In this document: piece by piece, positions 5,298 to 6,590 of the stretch | Numbering within the stretch: position 1 is the first letter of the stretch | Layout: each line of letters starts with the position of its first letter | Assembly (NCBI GenBank): GCA_029940245.1 | Contig: JAOZRF010000157.1 | Location: forward strand, 1-6,590 | Length of the DNA: 6,590 nucleotides | Source of the DNA: Desulfobacula sp. | Lineage (GTDB): Bacteria > Desulfobacterota > Desulfobacteria > Desulfobacterales > Desulfobacteraceae | Direction of reading: 5' to 3' | Program-made: the position numbers and the translations under genes | Notes under the pieces: model-generated | The model's database searches: none | Seen by the model: only the letters and a program-made list of their open reading frames with translations | What the model was told of the DNA's origin: nothing

Positions 5298-6590
5298 TAT
5301 TTATTCCTGAACAATCCCTTTTTTAACAATTTCAATTCAGGGCTTGAAATAAGAAAGTTCGCGCTCAAATAAAAGATCATTCCAAGACATATACAGCCCA
5401 TTACCCCTGTTCCAAACCAAAATTTATTCGTTCCTGTCGGCACCATAAAAACGGCTGCCAGTTTGACAAGAAAAAACATTATACCAGATAAAAAAAGTGA
5501 TCTGCAAGCAGAAACCAAGATCTTACGTTTATTGATATTCACAGCACCTGGAATATTGATAAACAAAAAAACAAATCCCACCATGGCAGATATGGAAACA
5601 GACATAACAAGCCCCTTAAGCCCAAGGCTATCTATAAATAAAGAGCAGAGAATAAGATTCAACAAAATAGCGATAATGCCGGAATAAAATGGGATTCTTA
5701 TATTTGACAGGGCATAATACAATGTGACAAACAATCGACCCCCTGTGAATGCCCACAATCCTGAACTCAAAAAAAACAGGCACTCTGCTGTCTGCTGAAT
5801 GGCCATGGCATTAAAAACCCCATACCCGAATAAAAGTGCCACAATTTTTTCATCTAAGGCCATCAATCCTGCCATTGCCGGAATTGAAATAAAAAAAACA
5901 AGGCTTACCCCGTTTGAAAACAGATCCGCGATTTCACCCATATGCCCTGAAGCTGACTTTTTCGAAAATTCGGGCAATAACACTGTTGCGGCAGAAACGG
6001 CAAAAAGGGCCATGGGAAACTGAACCAGCCGGTCTGCATAGTAGAGTTGGGACACACTGCCCTCATCCAGGTTTGAAGCAAAAAATGAGGCCACGGCAAT
6101 ATTAATCTGAAAGGCAGCAGCCCCGATCATGCAGGGAAACATTCTTTTGATGATTTTTAATACCCCTGGATGAAAAAATTGAATCAAGGGAATTTTTAAC
6201 ATTCCCTTACGAATCATAAAGGGAACCTGGATAAAAAGTTGAAGTAAGCCACCAATTGTAACCCCTATTGCCAGACCCATTACCTGAATATCAAAATATT
6301 TTGATACCAGAAGTGCAAACCATATCACCACCAGATTAAATACAATAGGTGCCATGGCAGGAACGCCAAAATTCCCAAAAGAATTCAATACCCCCATGCA
6401 AAATGCGGCAATAAGAACCAGCCAGAAATACGGCAGCATAATTTTAAATAATATAATAGTCAGTCCATATTTATAAGAATGAACCACAAACCCCGGTGCC
6501 AGGATTTTTATGATAAAAGGAGCAAAAAATATCCCGGTCAGCACAATAATGATCCCGGCAAAAGATAAAAAGCAAAAAAAAGAAAAAGCT
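5297..6590 (-). CDS. murJ: Lipid II flippase MurJ (MviN family), 5' end outside the window
   Basis: The last 430 codons are visible. The frame is open to the right edge, so the start and roughly the first 80-90 residues of this approximately 510-residue family are missing. The GTG at 6544 lies within a hydrophobic helix and is not the real start. Family features include LAPGF at the end of the second helix, the MLPYFWLVLIAAFCMGVLNS stretch followed by APIVFNLVVI, and YYADRLVQFP with LLPEFSK. The Arg of ADRL (codon 6029-6031) corresponds to E. coli Arg270, one of the charged cavity residues needed for function; the E. coli Glu273 position is Gln here. About a dozen hydrophobic helices remain of the usual 14. 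MurJ moves lipid-linked peptidoglycan precursor across the inner membrane to the periplasm. It is the first visible gene of the minus-strand operon and overlaps the FtsB-like gene by one base. Confidence 0.93.
   Translation of the reverse strand, partial: AFSFFCFLSFAGIIIVLTGIFFAPFIIKILAPGFVVHSYKYGLTIILFKIMLPYFWLVLIAAFCMGVLNSFGNFGVPAMAPIVFNLVVIWFALLVSKYFDIQVMGLAIGVTIGGLLQLFIQVPFMIRKGMLKIPLIQFFHPGVLKIIKRMFPCMIGAAAFQINIAVASFFASNLDEGSVSQLYYADRLVQFPMALFAVSAATVLLPEFSKKSASGHMGEIADLFSNGVSLVFFISIPAMAGLMALDEKIVALLFGYGVFNAMAIQQTAECLFFLSSGLWAFTGGRLFVTLYYALSNIRIPFYSGIIAILLNLILCSLFIDSLGLKGLVMSVSISAMVGFVFLFINIPGAVNINKRKILVSACRSLFLSGIMFFLVKLAAVFMVPTGTNKFWFGTGVMGCICLGMIFYLSANFLISSPELKLLKKGLFRNK

Noticed and set aside
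6020..6031. Gln in place of E. coli MurJ Glu273 in YYADRLVQFP, considered as loss of a key residue
   Set aside because: From memory of the family, Gln is common at this position in MurJ homologs, and the functionally important Arg is kept, so I do not treat it as an anomaly.

Overview
The window is an AT-rich bacterial chromosomal segment that is almost entirely coding. Gene content and protein style (a full-length FadH-type Fe-S flavoenzyme, a membrane-anchored rhodanese paired with a MauE/DoxX-like protein, a short FtsB/DivIC-like protein beside MurJ) suggest a Gram-negative, sulfate-reducer-like member of the Desulfobacterota, for example the Desulfobacteraceae. That placement is inferred from resemblance and has not been tested by a search. 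I see no mobile element, tRNA, rRNA or CRISPR array.

Left part, + strand (1-3031). A coiled-coil protein of unknown function enters from the left edge and is open in frame right to position 1. After 63 bp comes a 666-residue 2,4-dienoyl-CoA reductase-like flavoenzyme with a GTG start. Twenty-two bp later comes a 189-residue glutamine amidotransferase subunit of the PabA/TrpG type. The tight spacing suggests the last two are co-transcribed.

Convergent junction (3029-3047). The plus-strand pabA-like gene and the minus-strand LysM gene end 13 bp apart. A perfect 7-bp inverted repeat has the two opposing TAA stop codons as its outer edges and may be a weak bidirectional terminator.

Right part, - strand (6590-3045, read leftward). 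A 5'-truncated murJ (lipid II flippase) runs off the right edge. It is followed by an FtsB/DivIC-like membrane coiled-coil protein (1-nt overlap, TAATG), a small TPR-like protein (4-nt overlap, ATGA), a membrane-anchored rhodanese (2-nt gap) and a MauE/DoxX-like four-helix membrane protein (26-nt overlap with the start chosen here). This is a compact, translationally coupled envelope operon joining peptidoglycan precursor export, a divisome-type protein and a candidate periplasmic sulfur/thiol redox pair. After a 94-bp gap with tandem 11-bp repeats and a possible promoter comes a membrane-anchored coiled-coil/LysM protein, probably its own transcription unit and also envelope-directed.

Nothing here proves a new system. 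The points most worth a second look are the murJ / FtsB-like / TPR / rhodanese / MauE coupling, the 11-bp tandem repeats before the LysM gene, and the hairpin shared by two stop codons.
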